Below are positions 36,713 to 44,737 of a stretch of DNA of 64,000 bases, piece after piece. Under the pieces are notes generated by a model that saw only the letters and a program-made list of their open reading frames with translations, was not told where the DNA came from and did no database searches. The first letter of the stretch is position 1, and every line of letters starts with the position of its first letter. A program made the position numbers and the translations under genes. Origin of the DNA: Xaviernesmea rhizosphaerae (GTDB lineage Bacteria; Pseudomonadota; Alphaproteobacteria; Rhizobiales; Rhizobiaceae); contig NZ_MKIO01000027.1 of the NCBI RefSeq assembly GCF_001938945.1, forward strand, positions 41,550 through 105,549. The letters run 5' to 3'.

Positions 36713-38056
36713 ATGAGCCTGATGTCCAAGATCAAGATCGCCGCGCTGGCCGCCGGCATCAGCCTTTCCGCCCTGGCGGTGACCGCGCCGCAGGTGCTCG
36801 CCGACGAGCAGCACTTTCCGCTGCAGAGCTACCGCGTCGGCCCCTATGCGGCCGGCGGCACCGGATTCTTCGGCGGCTTCATCGACTATCTCAACCTGAT
36901 CAACACCCGCGACGGCGGTGTCAACGGCGTGAAGCTGACCTGGTCGGAGGCCGAGACGCAATATGAGGTGGAGCGCGGGGTGGAGGCCTATGAGCGGCTG
37001 AAGAGCCATCCGGGCATCGCCGCCTGGAACCCGCTCTCGGTCGGCATCGCCTATGCCATGATCGACCGGATCACCGCCGACAAGGTGCCGCTGATCACCA
37101 TCAACCACGGCCGCACCGATTCCACCGATGGCCGCGTCTTTCCTTACGTCTTTCCGCTGCTGCTCAACCCCTATAGCGAGACCTCCGGCATCGTGAATTA
37201 CATCGCCTCCAAGGAAGGCGGCCTGGAAAAGCTGAAGGGCAAGAAGATCGTGGTGCTCTATCACGGCTCGCCCTATGGCAAGGAAACCATCCCGATCTAC
37301 GAGCTGCTCGCGCAGAAATACGGCTTCACCCTGCAGCAGATCGAGGTGCCGCATCCCGGCAACGAGCAGCAGAGCCAATGGCTGACCATCCGCCGCGCCA
37401 AGCCCGACTATGTGGTGCTGCGCGGCTGGGGCGTGATGAACCCGGTGGCGCTGAAGACGGCGGCCAAGACCGGCTTCCCCGTCGATCACATCATCGGCAA
37501 TGTCTGGTCGAATTCCGAGGAAGACGTGATCCCGGCCGGCGATGCCGCCAAGGGCTATACCGCCATCACCACCCAGGCCTCCGGCGCCGAATATCCCGTC
37601 GTCAAGGAGATCGTGAAGACGCTCTACGATCAGGGCAAGGGCAATCTGGAAGACAAGAAGCGCATTGGCTCGGTCTACCACAATCTCGGCATCGTCAACG
37701 GCATCCTGAATGTCGAGGCGATCCGCATCGCCCAGGCGAAGTTCGGCAAGCGGACGCTGACGGGCGACGAGGTGCGCTGGGGCTTCGAGCATCTGCAGCT
37801 CGATCCGGCCCGCGTCGAGGCGCTGGGCGCCAAGGACCTGTTCCACTCCATCAACGTCACCTGGGACAATCACGAGGGCAATGGCTACGTGACCTTCCAG
37901 CAATGGGACGGCAAGAAGTGGAACGTCGTCTCCGACTGGATCGCCCCCGACTGGGCCCTGCTGCGCCCGATCATCGAGAAATCCTCCGAGGCCTATGCCG
38001 CCGAGAAGGGCATCAAGATCCGCACGGCTGCGGACGCGGAAGGCGCCGTCAACTGA
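36713..38056 (+). CDS. HAAT-type periplasmic binding protein, sulfur cluster
   Basis: A 447-residue type I periplasmic binding protein (LivK/AmiC-like). The signal peptide is MSLMSKIKIAALAAGISLSA onward, ending VLA before DEQH. The mature part has FIDYLNLINTRDGGVNGVKL, NPLSVGIAYAMIDRITADKV and VVLYHGSPYGKETIPIYELL, typical of the amide/urea-binding branch. A TTG at 36704 is in frame, but the ATG at 36713 suits the GAGGAG site better. It should bind the compound that SfnG and SfnB process, such as dimethyl sulfone or a sulfonate; this is inference from context. Confidence 0.88.
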   Translation: MSLMSKIKIAALAAGISLSALAVTAPQVLADEQHFPLQSYRVGPYAAGGTGFFGGFIDYLNLINTRDGGVNGVKLTWSEAETQYEVERGVEAYERLKSHPGIAAWNPLSVGIAYAMIDRITADKVPLITINHGRTDSTDGRVFPYVFPLLLNPYSETSGIVNYIASKEGGLEKLKGKKIVVLYHGSPYGKETIPIYELLAQKYGFTLQQIEVPHPGNEQQSQWLTIRRAKPDYVVLRGWGVMNPVALKTAAKTGFPVDHIIGNVWSNSEEDVIPAGDAAKGYTAITTQASGAEYPVVKEIVKTLYDQGKGNLEDKKRIGSVYHNLGIVNGILNVEAIRIAQAKFGKRTLTGDEVRWGFEHLQLDPARVEALGAKDLFHSINVTWDNHEGNGYVTFQQWDGKKWNVVSDWIAPDWALLRPIIEKSSEAYAAEKGIKIRTAADAEGAVN

Positions 38057-38164
38057 CGCCCTGTTCCGCGCGGAGAGGTTCCGCGTGAAGAGGCAGCCGG
38101 CAGGGTCTTCTCTCCTGCCGGCGCCTAAATTCCCCGCCGTTTTACGGAAGAAAGGATCGTCGGC

Positions 38165-38941
38165 ATGACCGGAGCACCCAAGCTTCTCGAGGTCACCGGC
38201 CTCAAGGCCACCTACGGCCATTCCATCACCGCGCTCGACGGCGTCGACCTGTCGCTGGCCGAGGGCGAGATCCTCGCGCTTCTCGGCGGAAACGGCGCCG
38301 GCAAGACCACGACGCTCAAGGCCATCTCCAACCTGCTGCCGGCCGAGCGCGGGCAAGTGACGGAAGGCGCGGTGCGCTACCAGGGCGAGACGGTGCTGAG
38401 CCGCAGTCCGGCGGCGCTGGTGCGCGCGGGCCTGGTGCAGGTGCTGGAGGGGCGCCATTGCTTCAAATCGCTGTCCGTGGAGGAAAACCTCGTCTCCGGC
38501 GGTCTTGGCCGCAGCGCGAGCCGGGCCGAGATCGCCGAGGATCTGGAGCGGGTCTACAGCTGGTTTCCGCGCCTCAGGGACAAGCGGCGGGCGCTGTCCG
38601 GCCTCACCTCCGGCGGCGAACAGCAGATGACGGCGATCGGCCGGGCGCTAATGGCGCGCCCGCGCCTGCTGATCCTCGACGAGCCCTCCATGGGGCTCGC
38701 CCCCATCGTCGTGCAGGACATTTTCCGCGCGCTGCGCCGGCTCAACACACAAGAGGGCCTGTCGATCCTCGTCGCCGAGCAGAATTCCGCGATCGCGCTC
38801 ACCTATGCCGACCGCGCCGTCATCCTGGAAAACGGGCGGACCGTGCTGGAGGGCGACGCCCGTGAGCTGAAGGCGCGCGGCGATGTGCGCGCCTTCTATC
38901 TCGGCCAGAAGGCCGCCCCGACCGGCCTTGCGGCCCATTGA
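38165..38941 (+). CDS. HAAT ABC importer ATPase (LivF-like)
   Basis: A 258-residue ATPase with Walker A GGNGAGKTT, signature LTSGGEQQMTAIGRALMARP and Walker B LLILDEPSMGLAP, plus EGRHCFKSLSVEENL, the LivF pattern. It pairs with the LivG-like ATPase to drive the importer. It follows the binding-protein gene after 108 bases and precedes the SfnB-like gene by 34 bases, so transporter and flavoprotein genes are one unit. Confidence 0.92.
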   Translation: MTGAPKLLEVTGLKATYGHSITALDGVDLSLAEGEILALLGGNGAGKTTTLKAISNLLPAERGQVTEGAVRYQGETVLSRSPAALVRAGLVQVLEGRHCFKSLSVEENLVSGGLGRSASRAEIAEDLERVYSWFPRLRDKRRALSGLTSGGEQQMTAIGRALMARPRLLILDEPSMGLAPIVVQDIFRALRRLNTQEGLSILVAEQNSAIALTYADRAVILENGRTVLEGDARELKARGDVRAFYLGQKAAPTGLAAH

Positions 38942-38975
38942 CCCCATCCATCGAAACCACCCAAGGAGCGATGCC

Positions 38976-40223
38976 ATGACCGTGAACACCGTCAACACCA
39001 AGGACGCCGCCGTCGGCGTGCCGGCCTTCCCCAAGCCGGTGACGCCGGCCCATATCATCCGCGACGATGCCGAGGCGATCGCGGTCGCCAGACAGCTCGC
39101 CAGCGAGATCGCCCCCGGTGCCGCCGCGCGCGACCGCGACCGCATCTGGCCGTTCAAGGAACTCGATGCCTTCTCCCAGAGCGGGCTGTGGTCGATCAAC
39201 GTGCCCAAGGCCTTTGGCGGGCCGGAGGTCTCCTATGCCACGCTCGCCAAGGTGATCGAGATCGTCTCGGCTGCCGACAGCTCGATCGGCCAGATCGCCC
39301 AGAACCATCTCGGCGTGGTCGCGGCCATCCGCACCGTTTCCGACGAGGCCCAGCAGCGGCTGTTGTTCGGCGAGGTGCTGAAGGGCGTGCGCTTCGGCAA
39401 TGCCTTCTCCGAATTCGGCTCCAAGCGCGCGGTCGATTTCGAGACGCGCTTCATCGATGATGGCGACCATGTCATCGTCAAGGGGCAGAAATTCTACTCT
39501 TCCGGGGCGTTGCTCGCCCATCTCGTGCCGATCGTCGCGCTCGATGATCAGGGCCGCGCCTGGTACGCGATCGCCGAGCGCGATGCGCCGGGCCTGACCG
39601 TGATCGACGACTGGTCCTCCTTCGGCCAGCGCACGACGCTGTCGGGCACCGTCATTCTCGACAATGTCCGTGTGCCAAAGACGCATCTGGTGCCCGGCTA
39701 CAAGGGCTATGAGGTGCCGACGGCCGACGGCGCCATCTTCCAGATCATTCAGGTCGCGGTCGATACCGGCATCGCCCAGGCCGCCATCGACGAGACCATC
39801 GCCTTCGTGCGCAGCAAGAGCCGCGCCTGGGTGGACAGCGGCCTGGAGCACGCCTGGCAGGACCCTTACACGATCCAGGCCATCGGCGACCTGACGCTGC
39901 GGCTGCACGCCGCCCAGGCGCTCTTGGAGAAGGCCGGGCACGCGATCGACCGCGCGATCCTCGATCCCAATGCCGAGACGGTGGCCGAGGCGCAGATCGT
40001 CACGGCGCAGGCCAAGGTGCTCTCGACCGAGATCGCCATTGCCGCCACCAACAAGCTCTTTGAACTGGCCGGCACCCGCTCGACGCTCGCCGAGCATCAG
40101 CTGGACCGCCATTGGCGCAATGCCCGCACCCACACGCTGCACGATCCGGTCCGCTGGAAATATGCCATCCTCGGCAATTATTTCCTCAACGGCGAAAAGC
40201 CGCCGCTGCACGCCTGGAGCTGA
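38976..40223 (+). CDS. sfnB: SfnB-family acyl-CoA dehydrogenase-like flavoprotein
   Basis: A 415-residue acyl-CoA-dehydrogenase-fold monooxygenase of the SfnB sulfur acquisition family (related to DszC/DBT monooxygenase). Features: ELDAFSQSGLWSINVPKAFG, AQNHLGVVAAIRTVSDEAQQ, KFYSSGALLAHLVPIVALDD and VAVDTGIAQAAIDETIAFVR; the C-terminal region ends STLAEHQLDRHWRNARTHTL. SfnB is known to be needed with SfnG for growth on dimethyl sulfone in Pseudomonas, though its reaction is not settled. The ATG follows AAGGAGCGATGCC. Last gene of the cluster, ended by a strong terminator. Confidence 0.88.
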   Translation: MTVNTVNTKDAAVGVPAFPKPVTPAHIIRDDAEAIAVARQLASEIAPGAAARDRDRIWPFKELDAFSQSGLWSINVPKAFGGPEVSYATLAKVIEIVSAADSSIGQIAQNHLGVVAAIRTVSDEAQQRLLFGEVLKGVRFGNAFSEFGSKRAVDFETRFIDDGDHVIVKGQKFYSSGALLAHLVPIVALDDQGRAWYAIAERDAPGLTVIDDWSSFGQRTTLSGTVILDNVRVPKTHLVPGYKGYEVPTADGAIFQIIQVAVDTGIAQAAIDETIAFVRSKSRAWVDSGLEHAWQDPYTIQAIGDLTLRLHAAQALLEKAGHAIDRAILDPNAETVAEAQIVTAQAKVLSTEIAIAATNKLFELAGTRSTLAEHQLDRHWRNARTHTLHDPVRWKYAILGNYFLNGEKPPLHAWS

Positions 40224-40243
40224 TCGGCAGCGAGAGCGAACCC

Positions 40244-40281
40244 CCGGCCGGGAGACGGCGTCGTCCTCCCGGCCGGATTTT
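40244..40281 (+). terminator. Terminator of the organosulfur operon
   Basis: Stem CCGGCCGGGAG/CTCCCGGCCGG (11 bp, perfect) with an 11-base loop, followed by ATTTT. It lies 20 bases after the SfnB-like stop and between convergent genes. Confidence 0.85.
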
Positions 40282-40292
40282 CGTTTGTGCGC

Positions 40293-40320
40293 CGGACCGA
40301 AAACCGCTTCCGCTTTTAGG
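40293..40320. repeat. REP-like palindrome, copy 3
   Basis: CGGACCGAAAACCGCTTC then CGCTTTTAGG; the same unit as the other copies, in reverse orientation, in the gap between convergent genes. Confidence 0.6.
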
Positions 40321-40343
40321 TTGAAGCCCTCCTGTCCGTGCGA

Positions 40344-41240
40344 TCAGGGATTTGCAAAGGCACGCGCTGCCTGAAGGAAGGCGGTGAAGGCGGCCGGCGG
40401 GTTTTTCCGGCCCGGATAATAGAGCGCCAGCGGCGCCAGCTCGGGCGTCCAGTCCTCCAGCACGCGCACCAGCCGTCCGGCCGCGATGTCTTCGCGCACA
40501 TCCGCCTCCATCACATAGCCGATGCCGATGCCGCTTTGCGCGGCGATCCGCACCAGGCTCGACTCGTCCAGCGTAATCGCGCCTTGGACGTCGATCTGGA
40601 GGGCTTCCCCGTCCTTCTCGAATTTCCAGCGAAACAGCGCATTGTTGGGCAGGCGGGCGCGGATGCAGCGAAAGCGGTGAAGATCGGCCGGCACGGCCGG
40701 CACGCCATGGACTCGCAGGAACTCCGGCGAGGCGACCACCGCATTGCTGCGCCTCAGCCCCAGTGGAACGGCGATCATGTCGGCGGGCACGAGATCGGCA
40801 GGCCTCAGGCCGAGGTCGAAGCCGGCCGCGACGATGTCGACAATCCGTCCCTCGGTGACGAGATCGATATGCACCTGCGGATAGCGCCTGAGGAAGGAGA
40901 GGATGAGCGGCGCCATGACTTCCCGGGCGGCCGTTGCAAAGGCGTTGATGCGCAGGGTGCCGGCCGGCACCTCCTGAAGGGATCGCGCCGCCTGCATCGC
41001 ATCATGGATATCGGTCATCGCTGGCCCGACCCGCTCGACCAGGGTTCGTCCCGCCTCTGTCAGCGAAACGCTTCGGGTCGTGCGGTTGAACAGGCGGATA
41101 CCCAGGCGCTGCTCGAGCTTGCCGATGGCGTTGCTGAGCGCCGTGGTCGACATGCCGAGATCGAGCGCCGCGGCCCGGAAGGATCCGAGACGGGCGATGG
41201 CGAGAACGGCATCGAGATCGGCAAGAACGGCGCGGGCCAT
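40344..41240 (-). CDS. LysR-family regulator
   Basis: A 298-residue LysR regulator with HTH at ~5-62 ([38 protein letters not shown]) and an effector domain ([40 protein letters not shown]). It is transcribed away from the NTF2-like/SDR pair beginning at 41379, which is its probable target, and convergent with the organosulfur cluster. Length and domain order are normal. Confidence 0.9.
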   Translation of the reverse strand: MARAVLADLDAVLAIARLGSFRAAALDLGMSTTALSNAIGKLEQRLGIRLFNRTTRSVSLTEAGRTLVERVGPAMTDIHDAMQAARSLQEVPAGTLRINAFATAAREVMAPLILSFLRRYPQVHIDLVTEGRIVDIVAAGFDLGLRPADLVPADMIAVPLGLRRSNAVVASPEFLRVHGVPAVPADLHRFRCIRARLPNNALFRWKFEKDGEALQIDVQGAITLDESSLVRIAAQSGIGIGYVMEADVREDIAAGRLVRVLEDWTPELAPLALYYPGRKNPPAAFTAFLQAARAFANP

Positions 41241-41378
41241 TGTCCCTCTTTTCGTAACGCCTCATCCTGTTTTATCCTGATTATCACGTCAATGGCGCTG
41301 ATCTACCTTTGGGCCAGTCGATCGCGGATGCGGGCCGAACCGCAGCCGAAAAGACCGGGATACCCACAGGAGAGCCGC

Positions 41379-41708
41379 ATGACCATTGAGTTACCCAAAC
41401 CCATCGAGGCCTATTTCGCCGCAGACCGGGAAGGCAGTCCGGACGCTGTCGCGGCCGTCTTCACCGAGGCGGGAATCGTCAAGGACGAGCGCAAGATCCA
41501 TCGCGGACGCGAGGCGATCCGGGCATGGAGGGTCGAGACCGGCCAGCTCTACAGTTACACGGCCGAGCCCTTCTCGCTGGCGAGCGACGAGGGCAGGACC
41601 CGGGTGATGGCCCATGTCGCCGGCACCTTTCCCGGCAGCCCGCTCGATTTCAGCTTCTCCTTCGTCCTTTCGGGCGACAGGATCGCCGAACTGGAGATCA
41701 CCCTGTGA
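41379..41708 (+). CDS. NTF2-like/SnoaL-type small protein
   Basis: A 109-residue protein with the cone-shaped NTF2-like fold signature: [20 protein letters not shown] followed by [20 protein letters not shown] and a C-terminal beta sheet ending [16 protein letters not shown]. Such proteins act as small isomerases, hydrolases or binding partners. The ATG follows CAGGAGAGCCGC. The stop overlaps the GTG start of the SDR gene, so the two are coupled and probably act on one substrate. Substrate unknown. Confidence 0.85.
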   Translation: MTIELPKPIEAYFAADREGSPDAVAAVFTEAGIVKDERKIHRGREAIRAWRVETGQLYSYTAEPFSLASDEGRTRVMAHVAGTFPGSPLDFSFSFVLSGDRIAELEITL

Positions 41709-42484
41709 CGCCGTTTCTCAGCCTTGAGGGCCGCCGCGCCCTGATCACCGGAGGCACATCGGGTGCGGGCGCTGCCACGGTCGCGCTGTTCCGGCAGCTC
41801 GGCGCGCGCGTGCTGACCACGGCGCGCAAAAAGCCCGCCGATCTCTCCGGCGCAGCTTTTGTCGCCGCCGATCTGACGACGACGGACGGCGTCCAGGCGG
41901 TCGTGGAGGCGGTGCAGGCGGAATTCGGAGGGCTCGACATCCTCGTCAATATGCTCGGCGGCTCTTCTGCCCCGTCAGGTGGCTTTGCCGCGCTTACCGA
42001 TGCGGAATGGGACAAGGAGTTCGCGCTCAATTTCTTTCCCGCGGTCCGGCTGGATCGCGCGCTGCTTCCCGGAATGATCGCGCAGGGACGCGGCGTGGTC
42101 CTTCACGTCACGTCGATCCAGCGGAACCTGCCGCTGCCGGAAGCGACGACCGGCTATGCCTCGGCCAAGGGGGCGCTCAACACCTACAGCAAGAGCCTCT
42201 CCAAGGAGGTTTCCCCGAAAGGGGTCCGGGTGGTGCGGGTGGCGCCCGGCTGGATCGCCGATCCCGGGCAGAACGGCCTCGCCCTGCGCATCGCCGCGGA
42301 AGCCGGCATCAGCTACGACGCGGCAGTGCAGGTGATCATGAACGCGCTTGGCGGCATACCGCTGGGGCGTCCGGCCCGGCCGGAAGAGGTCGCCGATCTG
42401 ATCGCCTTCCTGGCCTCCGATCGCGCCGCGTCGATCACGGGCACCGAGCATGTGATCGACGGCGGAACCGTGCCGACCGCCTGA
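41705..42484 (+). CDS. SDR-family oxidoreductase (GTG start)
   Basis: A 259-residue SDR beginning [20 protein letters not shown] with the cofactor motif TGGTSGAG, Arg at TTARKK (NADP preference likely), NMLGGSS, VTSIQ and the catalytic YASAK, and a C-terminal [16 protein letters not shown]. The start is a GTG inside the previous stop (GTGA overlap). A divergent LysR gene probably regulates the pair. The family oxidises or reduces small alcohols and ketones; the exact role is unknown. Confidence 0.87.
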   Translation: MTPFLSLEGRRALITGGTSGAGAATVALFRQLGARVLTTARKKPADLSGAAFVAADLTTTDGVQAVVEAVQAEFGGLDILVNMLGGSSAPSGGFAALTDAEWDKEFALNFFPAVRLDRALLPGMIAQGRGVVLHVTSIQRNLPLPEATTGYASAKGALNTYSKSLSKEVSPKGVRVVRVAPGWIADPGQNGLALRIAAEAGISYDAAVQVIMNALGGIPLGRPARPEEVADLIAFLASDRAASITGTEHVIDGGTVPTA

Positions 42485-42527
42485 ACGAGACTTCCTCCGC
42501 CTTTCGGCCCTTCACCTGACATTGCGC

Positions 42528-42569
42528 AAGCATCTGACGATCCTCCTGGGCTCGTCAGGTGCTTGTTTT
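42528..42569 (+). terminator. Terminator of the NTF2-like/SDR operon
   Basis: Thirteen-base arms AAGCATCTGACGA and TCGTCAGGTGCTT (one G-U type mismatch), 11-base loop, followed by GTTTT. Located 43 bases after the SDR stop. The remainder of the 320-bp gap up to 42804 shows no gene. Confidence 0.8.
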
Positions 42570-42773
42570 CGTTGCGGATCGCGCGGTGCCGGCTCGCCCG
42601 CAAACGGCAGAAGGTGCCCGGCGGGTGAGTGCGCGATCCCGCGCATCTCCGTCTTTGCGATCTTCTTTGCTTCCACATCACCGAAGCGGACCCCGCATGC
42701 GGCCGCCCGATCCCGATCCCTGCATCATTCAAAGCCGGCTCTTGAACTCGGAGAAAAACAATGCATAGGTAAG

Positions 42774-42784
42774 ATGTCAGACCA
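42774..42784. promoter_or_regulatory. Candidate FadR-subfamily GntR operator
   Basis: ATGTCAGACCA fits the FadR-group operator pattern TNGTNNNACNA at all fixed positions but the first. It lies 20 bases before the GntR start codon, consistent with autoregulation and control of the operon. Based on one match only. Confidence 0.4.
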
Positions 42785-42804
42785 ATTCCAGAGAGTCTTC
42801 TGCC

Positions 42805-43524
42805 ATGGCCAGATCCGCCAATGATGCGTTGATCATGCCGCTTCCCCCGGCCGACCGGGTGGTGCAGGTGGAAAAGGCGCTGTCGGATTTCGTGGAGCGC
42901 GCCGGTCTTGCGCCGGGATCGCGCCTGCCGACCGAGCGGGAGATGATGGTCGCGCTGAATGTCGGCCGCTCGACCATCCGCGAAGTCCTGCGCAAGTTCC
43001 AGGCGCTCGGCGTCATCGAAAGCCGCAAGGGCAGCGGCACCTATCTCTTGAAGCCGATTTCGGCGGCGACCGTGCACATGCCGATCTCCATCGACGCGCA
43101 GAGCCTGCGCGATGCGCTTCTGATGACGCTGGAGGTGCGCCGCGGCATCGAGATCGAGGCCTCCATGGCCGCCGCCCGCCGCCGCACGGAGATCGATATC
43201 GCCACCATGGAAGCGCGGCTGGTGGAGATGGAGACGGTGCACCTCGCCGAGGGCACCTCCGGCAAGGCCGACCTTGCCTTCCACCTCTCCATCTATGATT
43301 CCACCCACAACCCGCTGTTTCGCCAGCTTCTGGAGCAGATGCGCGAGGGCTTCGAGCGCTTCTGGTCCAAGCCGTTCGACCGCCCCGATTTCGCGGCCCG
43401 CTCCTTCCCCTTCCACCGCACGCTGTTCAACGCGATCGTAGCAGGCGATGCCGAGGCCGCGCGGGAAGAAACCCTCAAGATCCTCTCGATCGTCGAGGAA
43501 GATATCAAGGACATGTCCCAATGA
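42805..43524 (+). CDS. GntR-family regulator, FadR/FCD subgroup
   Basis: A 239-residue regulator. The winged helix spans ~18-80 (LAPGSRLPTEREMMVALNVG, RSTIREVLRKFQALGVIESR, KGSGTYLL). The C-terminal FCD ligand domain (~90-235) has RRGIEIEASMAAARR and LAFHLSIYDSTHNPLF, where Asp and His residues bind metal and ligand. It is the first gene of a six-gene operon with a C-S lyase-like enzyme and a CUT1 importer; the stop overlaps the next start. It probably represses the operon until the substrate is present. Confidence 0.9.
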   Translation: MARSANDALIMPLPPADRVVQVEKALSDFVERAGLAPGSRLPTEREMMVALNVGRSTIREVLRKFQALGVIESRKGSGTYLLKPISAATVHMPISIDAQSLRDALLMTLEVRRGIEIEASMAAARRRTEIDIATMEARLVEMETVHLAEGTSGKADLAFHLSIYDSTHNPLFRQLLEQMREGFERFWSKPFDRPDFAARSFPFHRTLFNAIVAGDAEAAREETLKILSIVEEDIKDMSQ

Positions 43525-44696
43525 CTGAAGGCTTCGACCCCTCAGAGCTCGCCTCGCTGATCGTCGCGCATGACGCTCCGCACGCCTTCGAGGCCGTGGT
43601 GCCGCCGATCGTGCAGACCTCGCTCTTCACCTTCTCGAGCTATGAAGAGATGCTGGCGACCTATCGCGGCGAGAAAGTCCGCCCGGTCTATACGCGCGGC
43701 CTCAACCCGACGGTGCGCATGTTCGAGGAGATGCTGGCGAAGCTGGAAGGCGCCGAGGATGCGCTGGGCTTTGCCAGCGGCATGGCCGCGATCTCGGCCA
43801 GCGTGCTCTCCTTCGTCGCCCCGGGCGACCGGATCGTGGCCGTGCGCCACGTCTATCCCGATGCCTTCCGCCTGTTCGGCACGCTGCTGAAGCGCCTGCA
43901 GATCGAGGTGACCTATGTCGACGGTCGCGACGAGGCGGCGGTGGACAAGGCCATGGCCGGCGCCAAGCTGCTCTATCTCGAAAGCCCGACCAGCTGGGTC
44001 ATGGAGGCCCATGATGTCGGCGCGCTGGCGGCGATCGCCAGGAAGCACGGTGCCGTCTCGGTCATCGACAATTCCTGGGCGAGCCCGATCTTCCAGAATC
44101 CGATCGCGCTCGGCGTCGATCTCGTGCTGCATTCGGCCTCGAAATATCTTGGCGGCCACAGCGATGTCGTCTCCGGCGTGGTGGCCGGCTCCAAGGCAAT
44201 GATCGACCGCCTCAGGGCCGAGGCCTATCCCTATCTCGGGGCCAAAATGTCGCCCTTCGATGCCTGGCTCCTCATTCGCGGCCTGCGCACCCTGCCGCTG
44301 CGCATGAAGGCGCATCAGGCATCGGCGCTGGAGATTGCCGGCCGGCTGCAGGCGCTGGATGTGGTGGAGACCGTCTGCCATCCGGGCCTCGCCAACCGCC
44401 TGCCGCCGGGGCTTACCGGCACCTCCGGCCTGTTCTCCTTCATCTTCAAGCCCGGCGTGGATATCCGCGCCTTCGCCGATCACCTCACGCTCTTCAAGCT
44501 GGGCGTGTCCTGGGGCGGGCATGAAAGCCTGATCGTGCCGGGCGAGGTGGTGCTGGCGCAGAAGGCGCAGCCCAATTCCGCCCACACCTTCGGCATCGAC
44601 GCGCGCTCCGTGCGCCTTCACGTCGGGCTCGAAGGCACGGAAGCGCTGTGGCGCGACATCACCGACGCGATTTCGGCGGCAAGCAAGGCCGCCTGA
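43521..44696 (+). CDS. PLP-dependent C-S lyase/trans-sulfuration-family enzyme
   Basis: A 391-residue Cys/Met metabolism PLP enzyme (cystathionine beta-lyase/gamma-synthase fold type I). Visible features: YTRGLNPTVRMFEEMLAKLE (the PxYxRxxNPT-like start), GFASGMAAISASVLSFVAPG, IDNSWASPIFQNPIALGVDL and SASKYLGGHSD, with the PLP Lys in the SASK motif. HPGLANRL and the SWGGHESLIV near the C terminus are typical. It is placed directly between a GntR regulator (ATGA overlap) and a CUT1 importer, so it likely acts on the imported substrate, for instance cleaving a C-S or C-O bond. Methionine synthesis is unlikely in this context. Confidence 0.88.
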   Translation: MTEGFDPSELASLIVAHDAPHAFEAVVPPIVQTSLFTFSSYEEMLATYRGEKVRPVYTRGLNPTVRMFEEMLAKLEGAEDALGFASGMAAISASVLSFVAPGDRIVAVRHVYPDAFRLFGTLLKRLQIEVTYVDGRDEAAVDKAMAGAKLLYLESPTSWVMEAHDVGALAAIARKHGAVSVIDNSWASPIFQNPIALGVDLVLHSASKYLGGHSDVVSGVVAGSKAMIDRLRAEAYPYLGAKMSPFDAWLLIRGLRTLPLRMKAHQASALEIAGRLQALDVVETVCHPGLANRLPPGLTGTSGLFSFIFKPGVDIRAFADHLTLFKLGVSWGGHESLIVPGEVVLAQKAQPNSAHTFGIDARSVRLHVGLEGTEALWRDITDAISAASKAA

Positions 44697-44737
44697 TTAC
44701 CTCACGACATCATCATAAAAAAACCGGGAGCAGCACA

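Noticed and set aside
33705..38941. Branched-chain amino acid importer (livGHMKF)
   Set aside because: The class is right, but the operon is embedded between sulfone-oxidation genes, and the binding protein resembles the amide/urea branch rather than LivK.
43521..44696. Methionine biosynthesis cystathionine gamma-synthase
   Set aside because: Tight coupling to a GntR regulator and a sugar importer argues against a housekeeping role.
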